A stretch of DNA of 64,000 nt from Aureimonas phyllosphaerae (GCF_900113065.1 NZ_FOOA01000007.1:1-64000); one strand, 5' to 3'. Positions 7,632 to 15,828 are shown, numbered from the stretch's first letter. The notes: a model not told the origin generated them from the sequence alone. Program-made: numbers and translations.

Positions 7632-8278
7632 CGATGTCGCCCGCCGAAGCCTCGCTGCGCGAGGAGATGGCGCGGATCGGTGCGGAGTTCCGCGCACTCG
7701 GCCTTGCACCCGGCACATCCGGCAATCTCAGCGCGCGCCTCGACGACGGCTGGCTGATGACGCCGACCAACGTCGCGCTCGGCGACCTCGTGCCGGAGCG
7801 CATCTCCAAGCTCGACTGGGACGGCAACCATCTGGCCGGCGACAAGCCGACCAAGGAAGCCGTCCTCCACCGCGCGTTCTACGAGAACCGGCCGGGCACC
7901 GGCGCCGTGGTTCATCTCCATGCGCCCCACGCCGTCGCCCTGTCCTGCCTCGACGGGCTGGACGCGGAGAGCTGCATTCCGCCGATCACCCCCTACTTCG
8001 TGATGCGCGTCGGGCGGCTGCCGCTCCAGCCTTACTTTCGGCCGGGAGATCCGGCGATGGGCGAGGCGGTGGCGCGGATGGCGGATACGCGCTCCAGCGT
8101 GCTTCTCGCCAATCACGGTCCGGTCGTGTCCGGCCCGACGCTGGCCACTGCCAAGGCCGCGATGGAGGAACTCGAGGAGACCGCGCGCCTCGCGCTTCTC
8201 CTCCACGGACGGCCGGTGCGCGTTCTCGGCGAGGACGAGATCCAGCCGCTGCGCGAGACGTTCGGCGCCATCTGGTAG
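7628..8278 (+). CDS. otnC: 3-oxo-tetronate 4-phosphate decarboxylase (class II aldolase family)
   Basis: A class II aldolase/adducin-fold protein of 216 residues. Zinc ligands are visible as His in VVHLHAPHA and in LLANHGPVV, and the TSGNLSARL phosphate-binding motif is near the N-terminus. In the tetronate pathway this family member decarboxylates 3-oxo-tetronate 4-phosphate to dihydroxyacetone phosphate. It follows otnK with an ATGA overlap and is followed by otnI after a short gap. Confidence 0.9.
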   Translation: MTMSPAEASLREEMARIGAEFRALGLAPGTSGNLSARLDDGWLMTPTNVALGDLVPERISKLDWDGNHLAGDKPTKEAVLHRAFYENRPGTGAVVHLHAPHAVALSCLDGLDAESCIPPITPYFVMRVGRLPLQPYFRPGDPAMGEAVARMADTRSSVLLANHGPVVSGPTLATAKAAMEELEETARLALLLHGRPVRVLGEDEIQPLRETFGAIW

Positions 8279-8297
8279 CGATCGGAGGACACCACCC

Positions 8298-9074
8298 ATG
8301 CCGCGCTTTGCCGCCAACCTCACTATGATGTTCAACGAGGTGCCGTTCCTCGACCGCTTCGCCGAGGCCGGGCGCGCGGGCTTTGCCGGCGTCGAGTTCC
8401 TGTTTCCCTACGAGTGGGAGGCCGAGGCGATCGCCGAGCGGCTGCGCGAGAACGCGCTGACGCAGGCTCTCTTCAACATGCCGCCGGGCGACTGGGCGGC
8501 CGGCGAGCGCGGCATCGCCTGCCTGCCGGGCCGCGAGGCGGAGTTCACGCAAGGGGTCGAGACGGCGGTGCGCTACGCGCGGACGCTCGGCTGCCGACGG
8601 GTGCACGCGATGGCCGGGCTCCTGCCGGCCGGCACCGAGCGCGACCAGGCGCTCGACCGCTACCGGCGCAACATCGCGGCCGCCGCGCGCCGCCTTGCCG
8701 ACGACGGCCTGACGCTCGTGATCGAGCCGATCAACACGCGCGACATGCCGGGCTATCTCCTCAACCACCAGAGCGAGGCGCACGCCCTCGTCGCCGAGAT
8801 CGGCGAGCCGAACCTCAAGATCCAGATGGACTTATACCACGCCCAGATCATGGACGGGGACCTGTGGCGTCTGTTCGAGGCCAACCAGGGGACGGTCGGG
8901 CACATCCAGATCGCCTCCGTTCCCGACCGTCATGAACCGGACGAAGGCGAGGTGAACTACCCCTGGCTGTTCGAGCGGCTCGACGCGGCGGGCTACGATG
9001 GCTGGGTCGGCTGCGAATACCGGCCACGGGGCGACACCCGCGCCGGCCTCGGCTGGTTCGCGCCGCAGCGTTGA
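8298..9074 (+). CDS. otnI: 2-oxo-tetronate isomerase (hydroxypyruvate isomerase family)
   Basis: A TIM-barrel sugar isomerase of 258 residues. Metal-binding glutamates are visible in VIEPINTRD and in GWVGCEYRPRG. Alone it would be annotated hydroxypyruvate isomerase; with ltnD, otnK and otnC it is OtnI, which interconverts 2-oxo- and 3-oxo-tetronate. A clear GGAGGA ribosome binding site precedes the ATG. It is the last gene of the operon, and its stop lies only 4 bp from the stop of the convergent SDR gene. Confidence 0.9.
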   Translation: MPRFAANLTMMFNEVPFLDRFAEAGRAGFAGVEFLFPYEWEAEAIAERLRENALTQALFNMPPGDWAAGERGIACLPGREAEFTQGVETAVRYARTLGCRRVHAMAGLLPAGTERDQALDRYRRNIAAAARRLADDGLTLVIEPINTRDMPGYLLNHQSEAHALVAEIGEPNLKIQMDLYHAQIMDGDLWRLFEANQGTVGHIQIASVPDRHEPDEGEVNYPWLFERLDAAGYDGWVGCEYRPRGDTRAGLGWFAPQR

Positions 9075-9078
9075 CGGG

Positions 9079-9834
9079 TCAGATCGTCCGTCCGCCGTCG
9101 ACCTCGAGGATGACGCCCGTCACGAAGCGGGCCTCGTCGGAGGCGAGATAGAGGCAGGCGCCGGCGACGTCGTCGGGCTCCGACAGGCGGCCGAGCGGGA
9201 TCGTCGCGATGAACTTCGCTCGGTTCTCGGGCGTGTCGGGCAGGCCCATGAAGCTTTCCAGAAGCGCCGTCGCGCCCATCACCGGGGCAATGGCATTGAC
9301 GCGGATGCCGCGCGGGGAGAGCTCCACCGCCAGCGAGCGGCTGAGCATGTTCACGGCGCCCTTCGAGCCGTTGTACCAGGTGAGGCCGGGGCGCGGGCGC
9401 AGGCCCGCGGTCGATCCGATGTTGAGGATGACGCCCGACCCTTGCGCCGAGAAGACCGGCAGGCTCGCCTGGACCGAGTGGTAGATCGACTTGACGTTGA
9501 TGGCGTAGACCCGGTCGAACTCGTCCTCCGTGACCTCCTCCAGCGGCTTGTTGCGATGGGTCCAGCCGGCATTGTTGACGAGGATGTCGAGCCGTCCACC
9601 GTTCCGCGTCGCCTCGGCCACCGCGCGCTCGAAGTCCTCGCGACGCGTCACGTCGCCCTTGAGGCTCGCCGCCGCTGCACCAATCTCGCCCGCGACGCGC
9701 TGTCCGCCGTCCTCGTCGAGGTCCATGATCACGACGCGGGCGCCCTCGCGTGCGAAGGCCTTGGCGATCGCCGCGCCGAACCCGGATGCCGCGCCCGTCA
9801 CCAGCGCCGATTTGCCGTCCAGCCGTCCCGTCAT
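9079..9834 (-). CDS. SDR family NAD(P)-dependent oxidoreductase
   Basis: A classical short-chain dehydrogenase of 251 residues with TGAASGFG (13-20), Asp38 after beta-2 (NAD preference), NNAG (87-90) and catalytic Ser141, Tyr154 and Lys158. The start at 9834 follows GGGAGGAT. It lies 64 bp downstream of the CoA-transferase gene on the same strand, so the two may be one transcript. A role in oxidising a hydroxy-acid of the neighbouring pathways is inferred. It is only distantly similar to the SDR at 1.7 kb. Confidence 0.9.
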   Translation of the reverse strand: MTGRLDGKSALVTGAASGFGAAIAKAFAREGARVVIMDLDEDGGQRVAGEIGAAAASLKGDVTRREDFERAVAEATRNGGRLDILVNNAGWTHRNKPLEEVTEDEFDRVYAINVKSIYHSVQASLPVFSAQGSGVILNIGSTAGLRPRPGLTWYNGSKGAVNMLSRSLAVELSPRGIRVNAIAPVMGATALLESFMGLPDTPENRAKFIATIPLGRLSEPDDVAGACLYLASDEARFVTGVILEVDGGRTI

Positions 9835-9898
9835 GTCGTGCGATCCTCCCAAATCATGGCAGAGCATATGGCGGAAGGCCCCGACGCGGCGAGCCCGC

Positions 9899-11047
9899 TT
9901 AAGCCGCGTCCTCCACACGGCCGGCGGGGGCGAATTCGCGGCGCAGCGCCTCGGTCTGCTGCCCGAGCGCCGGAACGGCACGGAACGCCGGGTCCTGCCC
10001 GTCGAAGCGCGCGCCGGGCGCGAGATAGGCGACCGGGCCGGCCGGCGTCTCGACCGTCACGAAGCGGTTCTGCGGGTGGTCGGCAAGATCCTGCATCGAG
10101 CTGACGCGGCCATAGGCAATGCGTGCCTTTTCCAGCCGCTCGATCATCTCCGGCCGGTCGGCCATGGCGAAGGCACCGGTGACGATCGCATCGAGCTTCT
10201 CGCGGTTGGCGACGCGCCGGGAGTTGTCGGAAAACAGGGGATCGCCCGCCAACTCCGGCACCAGCAGGACGTCGCGGCAGAGATTGGCCCATTCCCGCTC
10301 GTTCTGGATCGAGAACAGGACGGAGGCCCCGTCGCGGCAGGCGTAGGCGCCGTAGGGCGCGATGGTCGGATGGTTGAGCCCCGAGCGCGCCGGCTCCTTG
10401 CCGCCATAGACATATTGCAGGTACGGCACGTTCATCCAGTCGGCGAGCGCGTGGAAGAGCGACACGTCGATGTGCCGTCCCTCGCCGGTCTTCGCCCGGC
10501 CGATCAGCGCCTGCAGCACCGCCTGGAAGGCCGTCATGCCGGCGGCGATGTCGCAGACCGACACGCCGACGCGCGCCATGCCGTGCTCGTTGCCGGTGAT
10601 GTTCGACAGGCCGCTCTCCGCCTGCACGAGGAGATCGTAGGCCTTGAGGTCGCGATACGGGCCCTCGTCGCCATAGCCCGAGATCGAGCAGGTGATGAGG
10701 CGCGGGTTGCGGCGGCGGAGCTCAGTGGGCGGAAATCCCAGCTTGTCGATCGCGCCGGGCGCGAGGTTCTGGACGAAGACGTCGGCCGCATCGATCATGC
10801 GCGCGAGCACCGCGTTGTCGGCCCCCGACTTCAGGTCGAGGCAGACCGACTCCTTGCCCCGGTTGAGCCAGACGAAATAGGCGCTCTCGCCCTTCACCAG
10901 ATGGTCGTAGCCGCGGGCGAAATCGCCCTCCGGCCGCTCCACCTTGATGACGCGCGCGCCCGCGTCCGCCAGCCGGCTCGACACATAGGGTGCCGCGACC
11001 GCCTGTTCGACGGAGACGACGACAAGACCTTCGAGATCGGTGTTCAT
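9899..11047 (-). CDS. CaiB/BaiF family (class III) CoA-transferase
   Basis: A class III CoA-transferase of 382 residues with the N-terminal Rossmann motif (AAPYVSSRLADAGARVIKVE), the NLAPGAIDKLG block and catalytic Asp138 in KAYDLLVQAESG, which carries the acyl-CoA intermediates. The ATG at 11047 is preceded by a GAGAA element; a longer in-frame start would run into the promoter region. It is divergent from a CitE-like lyase and a class I fumarase. That combination fits a succinyl-CoA:citramalate or mesaconate CoA-transferase, but the acid it activates is inferred, not shown. Confidence 0.88.
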   Translation of the reverse strand: MNTDLEGLVVVSVEQAVAAPYVSSRLADAGARVIKVERPEGDFARGYDHLVKGESAYFVWLNRGKESVCLDLKSGADNAVLARMIDAADVFVQNLAPGAIDKLGFPPTELRRRNPRLITCSISGYGDEGPYRDLKAYDLLVQAESGLSNITGNEHGMARVGVSVCDIAAGMTAFQAVLQALIGRAKTGEGRHIDVSLFHALADWMNVPYLQYVYGGKEPARSGLNHPTIAPYGAYACRDGASVLFSIQNEREWANLCRDVLLVPELAGDPLFSDNSRRVANREKLDAIVTGAFAMADRPEMIERLEKARIAYGRVSSMQDLADHPQNRFVTVETPAGPVAYLAPGARFDGQDPAFRAVPALGQQTEALRREFAPAGRVEDAA

Positions 11048-11128
11048 CGGCTCGGATTCTCGTTTCTCGGATGCTTGGCACTCAACGACGGACGCGCCGC
11101 ACACGCCAATAGCGATGCGCGAGACGCT

Positions 11129-11147
11129 CCATAACCCGTCGATATGG
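11129..11147. promoter_or_regulatory. LysR-box-like inverted repeat, site 1
   Basis: CCATA and TATGG arms flank 9 bases, giving ATA-N9-TAT and the T-N11-A pattern of LysR-type regulator sites. It lies midway between the divergent CoA-transferase (start 11047) and lyase (start 11266) genes. Confidence 0.5.
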
Positions 11148-11159
11148 GCGCCGGCAGCG

Positions 11160-11176
11160 CATAGGGATCCCCTATG
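11160..11176. promoter_or_regulatory. LysR-box-like inverted repeat, site 2
   Basis: Perfect 7-bp arms CATAGGG and CCCTATG with a 3-bp spacer. It has the same ATA-N9-TAT and T-N11-A geometry as the site at 11129-11147. The centres are 30 bp apart, close to three helical turns, as expected for a regulator bound as a tetramer. Confidence 0.55.
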
Positions 11177-11265
11177 ACTGCCAGCGCGAAAGCCTATTTC
11201 CCGTCGGGCGGCCGCTGGCCCGACAACCCCCGGGTCCGTGGTGTCGACGAGACAGGAAAGACCCC

Positions 11266-12093
11266 ATGCCGTCCACGATCAGCGACGCCGCGCTGTTCCT
11301 CTTCGTGCCGGGCGACCGCCCGGAGCGTTTCGCGAAGGCGTTCTCGGCCGGTGCCGACGCGGTGATCCTCGATCTCGAGGACGCCGTCGCGTCGGACGCG
11401 AAGGCGCGTGCCCGCGAGGCGATCGAGGCTGCCAAACCCAAGATCGCGGACGCGCCCTGCGCCGTTCTCCTGCGCATCAACGCGGTGGCCGACGCGGGGC
11501 ATGCGGCCGACGTCGCGCTCGCCCGAAGGCTGCCTATCGCGGGCATCATGCTGGCGAAGGCCGAGCGCGCGGGCGATGTCGAGCGGGTCGCCGAGGCGTC
11601 GGGCAAGCCCGTGGTGGCACTGGTCGAGAGCGCGCTGGGGCTTGGCGAGCTTCGGGAGATCGCGGGCGTCGCGGCGCGCTTGGCCTTCGGCACGTTCGAC
11701 TATGCCGCCGATCTCGGCTGCCGGCCGACTCGCGAGGCGCTGGCCGCCGCGCGCCACGAGTTCGTTCTGGCCAGCCGCCTCAAGGCTCGTCCCGGCCCGA
11801 TCGACGGTGTCACGGCGGCGACGCGCGACGAGGCCCTGATCGAGGCCGACGCGGCCTATGCCGCCGAGCTCGGCTTTTCCGCAAAGCTCCTGATCCATCC
11901 CGCTCAGGTTCCGCCGGCCGCGCGCGGGTTCGCACCGGACGCCGAGGCGGTCGCCTGGGCCGCGCGGGTCCTCGACGCCGGCCAGGGCGGGGGCGCCGTG
12001 TCGCTCGATGGCGAGTTGGTGGACGCGCCGGTGATCCTGCGCGCGCAGGCGATTTTGGCGGCCGCCGCGCGGGCGGGCCGGGGAGGACGATGA
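11266..12093 (+). CDS. CitE-like (HpcH/HpaI family) acyl-CoA lyase, probable citramalyl- or malyl-CoA lyase
   Basis: A TIM-barrel lyase of 275 residues in the citrate lyase beta subunit-like family. Key residues: Arg18 in PGDRPERF, LDLEDAV (35-41), Arg70 in LLRIN, and magnesium ligands Glu121 (ALVESALG) and Asp145 (GTFDYAADLG); the C-terminal AKLLIHPAQV is also conserved. There is no citrate lyase alpha or gamma gene nearby, so it is a stand-alone CoA-ester lyase. Cleavage of citramalyl-CoA to acetyl-CoA and pyruvate is the best fit to the neighbours. Its stop overlaps the fumarase start. Confidence 0.87.
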   Translation: MPSTISDAALFLFVPGDRPERFAKAFSAGADAVILDLEDAVASDAKARAREAIEAAKPKIADAPCAVLLRINAVADAGHAADVALARRLPIAGIMLAKAERAGDVERVAEASGKPVVALVESALGLGELREIAGVAARLAFGTFDYAADLGCRPTREALAAARHEFVLASRLKARPGPIDGVTAATRDEALIEADAAYAAELGFSAKLLIHPAQVPPAARGFAPDAEAVAWAARVLDAGQGGGAVSLDGELVDAPVILRAQAILAAAARAGRGGR

Positions 12094-13628
12094 TGAGTTC
12101 GCAAGGGGCCCCGATCCGGGAGGCGGATCTCGTCTCCTCCGTCGCCGACGCGCTGCAGTACATCGCGGTGTTCCACCCGCCGAGCTTCGTCCGAAGCCTC
12201 GCCGCCGCCTATGAGCGCGAGGAGAGCCCCGCGGCGCGCGACGCGATCCGCCAGATCCTGATCAACTCGCGCATGGCGGCCTTCGGCCGGCGCCCGATCT
12301 GCCAGGACACGGGCACGGTGAACGTCTTCGTCAAGCTCGGCATCGGCGCGCGCATCGAGACGGCGCGCCCGCTCACTGACCTCATCAACGAGGGCGTCGC
12401 ACGCGCCTACACCGACCCCGACAACCCGCTCCGCGCCTCGATCGTCCGCGATCCGCTGTTCGGCCGGACGAACACCGGCGACAACACGCCGGCCGTCGTG
12501 CATTTCGACGTCGTGGCCGGCGATGCGCTGACGATCACGGTCGCCGCCAAGGGCGGCGGCTCGGAGAACAAGGCGAAGTTCGCCAACCTCGCGCCCGCGG
12601 CCTCCGTGTCGGACTGGGTGGTCGAGACGGTCGAGACGCTCGGCGCCGGCTGGTGCCCGCCGGGGCTGCTTGGGATCGGCGTGGGCGGCACGGCCGAGAA
12701 GTCGATGATGATGGCGAAGGAAGCCCTTCTCGAGCCGATCGACATGGCCGAACTCCTTCGCCGAGGCCCGTCCTCGCCGATCGAGGAGATGCGGCTCGAG
12801 ATCCACGAGCGCGTCAACGCGCTCGGCATCGGGGCGCAGGGGCTCGGCGGCCTGACGACCGTCGTCGACGTGAAGATCCGCTCGCATCCCTGCCATGCGG
12901 CGTCCAAGCCCGTCGGCCTCATCCCGCAATGCGCCGCCGACCGGCATCTCACCTTCACCCTCGACGGTTCCGGCCCGGCTCGGCTGACCCCGCCGGACCT
13001 CTCGCTCTGGCCCGAGCTCGACATGGGCGAGCAGAGCGCCGGTGTGCGGCGCATCGATCTCGACCGCCTGACGCGCGAGGAGGTGGCGACCTGGCGGGCC
13101 GGCGAGACGCTGCTTCTGTCGGGGCGAATGCTGACCGGGCGCGACGCCGCCCACAAGCGGATAGTCGACATGATCCGCCGTGGCGAGCCGCTGCCGGTCG
13201 CTCTGAAGGACCGTGCGATCTACTATGTCGGGCCGGTCGACCCGGTGCGAGAGGAGGTCGTCGGCCCGGCCGGCCCGACCACGGCCACCCGCATGGACGG
13301 CTTCACCGATCTCGTGCTCGACGCGACCGGCCTTCTCGTGATGATCGGCAAGGCCGAACGGGGACCCGCCGCGATCGAGAGCATCCGTCGCTACGGCGCG
13401 GCCTACCTGATCGCCGTCGGCGGCGCGGCCTATCTCGTCTCTAAGGCCGTGAAGGCGGCGCGTGTCCTCGCCTTTGCCGATCTCGGCATGGAGGCGATCC
13501 ACGAGTTCGTGGTGGAGGACATGCCGGTCACCGTGGCGGTCGATGCCGAGGGCAACTCGATCCACCGAACTGGCCCCTCGCAGTGGCGCCGTCCGGCGGT
13601 AACCGTCAAAGGCTCGGTGCCGGTCTGA
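12093..13628 (+). CDS. Class I (iron-sulfur) fumarate hydratase family protein, possible mesaconase
   Basis: A single-chain class I fumarase of 511 residues combining the alpha part (about 1-290) and the beta part (about 305-511, with VGPAGPTTATRMD). Three cysteines fit the [4Fe-4S] cluster: Cys70 in ICQDTG, Cys188 in WCPPG and Cys280 in QCAADRH. There are two adjacent ATGs at 12090 and 12093; the second is better spaced from GGGAGGA. It is coupled to the CitE-like gene by overlap. Class I enzymes of this length in Burkholderiales hydrate mesaconate to citramalate as well as fumarate. With a lyase and CoA-transferase next door, mesaconase is a plausible role; housekeeping fumarase or tartrate dehydratase are alternatives. 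Confidence 0.88.
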   Translation: MSSQGAPIREADLVSSVADALQYIAVFHPPSFVRSLAAAYEREESPAARDAIRQILINSRMAAFGRRPICQDTGTVNVFVKLGIGARIETARPLTDLINEGVARAYTDPDNPLRASIVRDPLFGRTNTGDNTPAVVHFDVVAGDALTITVAAKGGGSENKAKFANLAPAASVSDWVVETVETLGAGWCPPGLLGIGVGGTAEKSMMMAKEALLEPIDMAELLRRGPSSPIEEMRLEIHERVNALGIGAQGLGGLTTVVDVKIRSHPCHAASKPVGLIPQCAADRHLTFTLDGSGPARLTPPDLSLWPELDMGEQSAGVRRIDLDRLTREEVATWRAGETLLLSGRMLTGRDAAHKRIVDMIRRGEPLPVALKDRAIYYVGPVDPVREEVVGPAGPTTATRMDGFTDLVLDATGLLVMIGKAERGPAAIESIRRYGAAYLIAVGGAAYLVSKAVKAARVLAFADLGMEAIHEFVVEDMPVTVAVDAEGNSIHRTGPSQWRRPAVTVKGSVPV

Positions 13629-13657
13629 CGCGGCAGGTTCTCGCGGTGGAAAGGGGA

Positions 13658-13744
13658 TGGTGCGGGCGGTCGGACTCGAACCGACATATCCGTGAGGACG
13701 GCGGATTTTGAGTCCGCTGCGTCTACCAATTCCGCCACGCCCGC
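13658..13744 (-). tRNA. tRNA-Leu(CAA)
   Basis: Read on the minus strand this folds as a class II tRNA: acceptor GCGGGCG paired with CGCCCGC, a D-arm with TTGGTAGACGC, an anticodon stem GCGGA/TCCGC with loop CTCAAAA (anticodon CAA, decodes UUG), a long variable arm, a T-arm GTCGG/CCGAC with TTCGAGT, discriminator A, and an encoded 3' CCA. Confidence 0.97.
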
Positions 13745-13861
13745 AGCGGGCGCCGCCTTGGCCGCGCCGCGATCCTCTTGCCAGAAAAGCGCGAATGCGT
13801 CCATAGCGCCCGGCGGGCGGGCGGCGTGACGCGGCGGCATCGGAGCGGAGTTTTCAAGGAC

Positions 13862-14392
13862 ATGGCGGGGCAGGTCACATTCCAGGGTCGCACGGGCTTC
13901 CGGCAGACCCTTTCGGCAGCGCTGCTCGCGGGCGGCATGGCGGCGACGGTCGGGGGCGCGCTCCTGTTCCAGCATGTCGGCGGCTACATGCCCTGCGCCC
14001 TCTGTCTGGAGCAGCGGACGCCCTACTACATCGGCATTCCCGTGGCGCTGGCGGCGCTCGCGGCGTCGAAGCTCCGCGCACCGGCCATCGTGACGCGCGG
14101 CCTTCTTCTGGTCGTCGGGCTCCTGATGCTCTGGGCAGCTGCCCTCGGCGTCTACCATGCCGGCGTCGAGTGGGGATTCTGGGCCGGACCCGCCGACTGC
14201 GCGGCGGGCGGCGCGGTGGATCTTTCCGTCGATCTCCTGTCCTCGATCGACGCGGTGCGTCCGCCCTCCTGCTCGGAGGCGGCACTGCGCATCCTCGGCG
14301 TGTCGCTCGCCGGCTGGAACGCGCTGATCGCCACCGTGCTCGCGGCGCTGGCGCTGCGCAGCGCGCTGGCGCGGGGCGACCGCTTCGCCTGA
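13862..14392 (+). CDS. dsbB: DsbB family disulfide bond formation protein
   Basis: An inner-membrane protein of 176 residues with four predicted membrane helices (about 18-38, 55-68, 76-98 and 142-166). The first periplasmic loop has Cys45-x-x-Cys48 (CALC) and the second has Cys113 and Cys137, matching the two redox pairs of DsbB, which reoxidises DsbA and passes electrons to quinone. ATG 13862 follows AAGGA; a longer in-frame start at 13778 has no good ribosome binding site. No dsbA is adjacent. A strong bidirectional terminator follows. Confidence 0.9.
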   Translation: MAGQVTFQGRTGFRQTLSAALLAGGMAATVGGALLFQHVGGYMPCALCLEQRTPYYIGIPVALAALAASKLRAPAIVTRGLLLVVGLLMLWAAALGVYHAGVEWGFWAGPADCAAGGAVDLSVDLLSSIDAVRPPSCSEAALRILGVSLAGWNALIATVLAALALRSALARGDRFA

Positions 14393-14397
14393 ACGAG

Positions 14398-14433
14398 AAA
14401 AGCCCGCCGACCTTGCAGGTCGCGCGGGCTTCT
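14398..14433. terminator. Bidirectional terminator between dsbB and the HNH gene
   Basis: Arms AAGCCCGCCGACC (14400-14412) and GGTCG-C-GCGGGCTT (14418-14431) pair with one bulged C and a 5-nt loop. A-rich sequence on the left and T-rich sequence on the right serve both convergent genes. The HNH stop codon starts right at its edge. Confidence 0.75.
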
Positions 14434-14992
14434 ATTCGGCTTCCAACTCGGTGTCCCAGTAGAGATAGTCGAGCCAGCTTTCGTGCAGGAAGTTCGGCGG
14501 GAATTGCCGGCCGTTGTTGTGCAGGTCGTGCACGGTCGGCTGGTATGGCGTCTGGTGCGGGTGCATCCCCGCGTCGCGCGGCATCAGGCCGCCCTTCTTG
14601 AGGTTGCAGGGCGAGCAGGCGGCGACGACGTTTTCCCAGGTGGTGAGGCCGCCGCGCGAGCGCGGGATCACGTGGTCGAAGGTCAACTCGTGCGGCGAGC
14701 CGCAGTACTGGCACTGGAAGCGGTCGCGCAGGAACACGTTGAAGCGCGTGAAGGCTGGGTGCCGGGCCGGCTTCACGTAGGACTTCAGGCACACGACCGA
14801 GGGTAGCCGCATCGAGAAGGTCGGGCTGTGAACGGCCCGGTCGTACTCGGCAAGGATCGTCACGCGGTCGAGGAACACGGCCTTGATCGCGTCCTGCCAC
14901 GACCACAAGGACAGCGGATAGTAGCTCAGCGGGCGATAGTCGGCGTTGAGGACAAGCGCCGGAGACAAGGAAGACGGCACTGCGATCGTCAA
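14432..14992 (-). CDS. HNH endonuclease family protein
   Basis: A 186-residue protein with a complete HNH fold in its second half: zinc-type Cys94-x-x-Cys97 and Cys126-x-x-Cys129, the catalytic block [11 protein letters not shown] (Asp106, His107), Asn121 (ENVVAAC) and Asn130. The first half ([17 protein letters not shown]) is characteristic of a housekeeping HNH group common in alphaproteobacteria and cyanobacteria. No phage or restriction gene is nearby, so it is probably not part of a mobile element. Its substrate is unknown. An inverted repeat 28 bp upstream of the start may be its operator. Confidence 0.9.
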   Translation of the reverse strand: MTIAVPSSLSPALVLNADYRPLSYYPLSLWSWQDAIKAVFLDRVTILAEYDRAVHSPTFSMRLPSVVCLKSYVKPARHPAFTRFNVFLRDRFQCQYCGSPHELTFDHVIPRSRGGLTTWENVVAACSPCNLKKGGLMPRDAGMHPHQTPYQPTVHDLHNNGRQFPPNFLHESWLDYLYWDTELEAE

Positions 14993-15019
14993 GGAGCTTC
15001 TCCTTCACGCAAGGCAGAG

Positions 15020-15052
15020 GTTTCGCAAGAACGGGAGCCGGTTTTGCGAAAC
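15020..15052. promoter_or_regulatory. Inverted repeat upstream of the HNH gene
   Basis: Perfect 9-bp arms GTTTCGCAA (15020-15028) and TTGCGAAAC (15044-15052) with a 15-bp spacer, centred about 44 bp upstream of the HNH start codon. The size and place fit a dimeric repressor site. A second fold, CGGTTT/AAACCG at 15039-15054, overlaps it. Confidence 0.45.
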
Positions 15053-15171
15053 CGTATGCTCATGCACGTTTCATATGCGTCACCTTTATCGTGGCCTATC
15101 GTGTCGCCTTTGTGAAGCCTTTGGCGTCGCTTGCAAAACGCCATGCACAGACAGGTCGGACCCCTGCGGCG

Positions 15172-15828
15172 TCACGCCTCGCCCGGCGGCGCTGCGACGG
15201 GCGCAGCATCGCGCCGGAGGAGCGCGGCGTAATAGGCCCAGAACAGCCGCGCGGCGACCGAGCGGTGGGGCCGCCAGGCGGCGGCCGCCTGCGCCACCAC
15301 GCGCTCGGGCGGCCGCTCCCCGAGCCCGAGGCCGCGGCCCACCGCAATTCGCAGCGCGAGGTCGCCGGCGGGGAAGATGTCGGGATGGCCGACCCCGAAG
15401 AGGAGATGGCACTCCGCCGTCCAGCGCCCGATGCCCGGCAGCGCGACGAGCGCCGCCACCGCCTCGTCGGCCGGCATGAGCGCCACCCGGTCGAGCGCGA
15501 GGTCGCCGCGCAGGATCGCCGCCGCGACCGCCCGCAACGTGCGCATCTTGGCGGCGGAAAGCCCCGCCTCGCGCAGCGTCTCGTCGGATGCGTGGGCGAG
15601 AGCGCCGGCGTCGGACAGGTCGACCAGCCGCGCGAGGCGGCCGAGGATCGCGGTCGCGCTGGCGCGCGAGACCTGCTGGGCGACCACGGTCGCGACGAGG
15701 CCGTCGAGACCGGGCGAACCGGGGCGGAGGGGAACGGTGCCGGCGGTGGCTGCGATCGGCCGAAGGCGCGTGTCGAGCACGAGAAGGGCTGCGAGGTCGC
15801 GCTCCACATCTCCTTGTGTCCGGATCAT
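15172..15828 (-). CDS. alkA: DNA-3-methyladenine glycosylase II
   Basis: A helix-hairpin-helix GPD-superfamily base-excision glycosylase of 218 residues. The HhH motif is LPGIGRWTAE (130-139) and the catalytic aspartate is Asp156 in FPAGDLALR. It lacks the N-terminal extra domain of E. coli AlkA (282 residues), which is usual for short alphaproteobacterial versions. It removes alkylated purines from DNA. It is divergent from gluQRS with only 44 bp between them. Confidence 0.9.
   Translation of the reverse strand: MIRTQGDVERDLAALLVLDTRLRPIAATAGTVPLRPGSPGLDGLVATVVAQQVSRASATAILGRLARLVDLSDAGALAHASDETLREAGLSAAKMRTLRAVAAAILRGDLALDRVALMPADEAVAALVALPGIGRWTAECHLLFGVGHPDIFPAGDLALRIAVGRGLGLGERPPERVVAQAAAAWRPHRSVAARLFWAYYAALLRRDAAPVAAPPGEA

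Noticed and set aside
5724-7718. 664-residue minus-strand open frame opposite ltnD and otnK
   Set aside because: It is Arg/Ala/His-rich antisense of two genes whose families and operon order are clear.
1728-13628. Genomic island or transposon ends around the catabolic region
   Set aside because: The tRNA-Leu at 13.66 kb lies at the right border, but I see no integrase, no duplicated tRNA 3' end at the left side, no direct repeats and no change in base composition.
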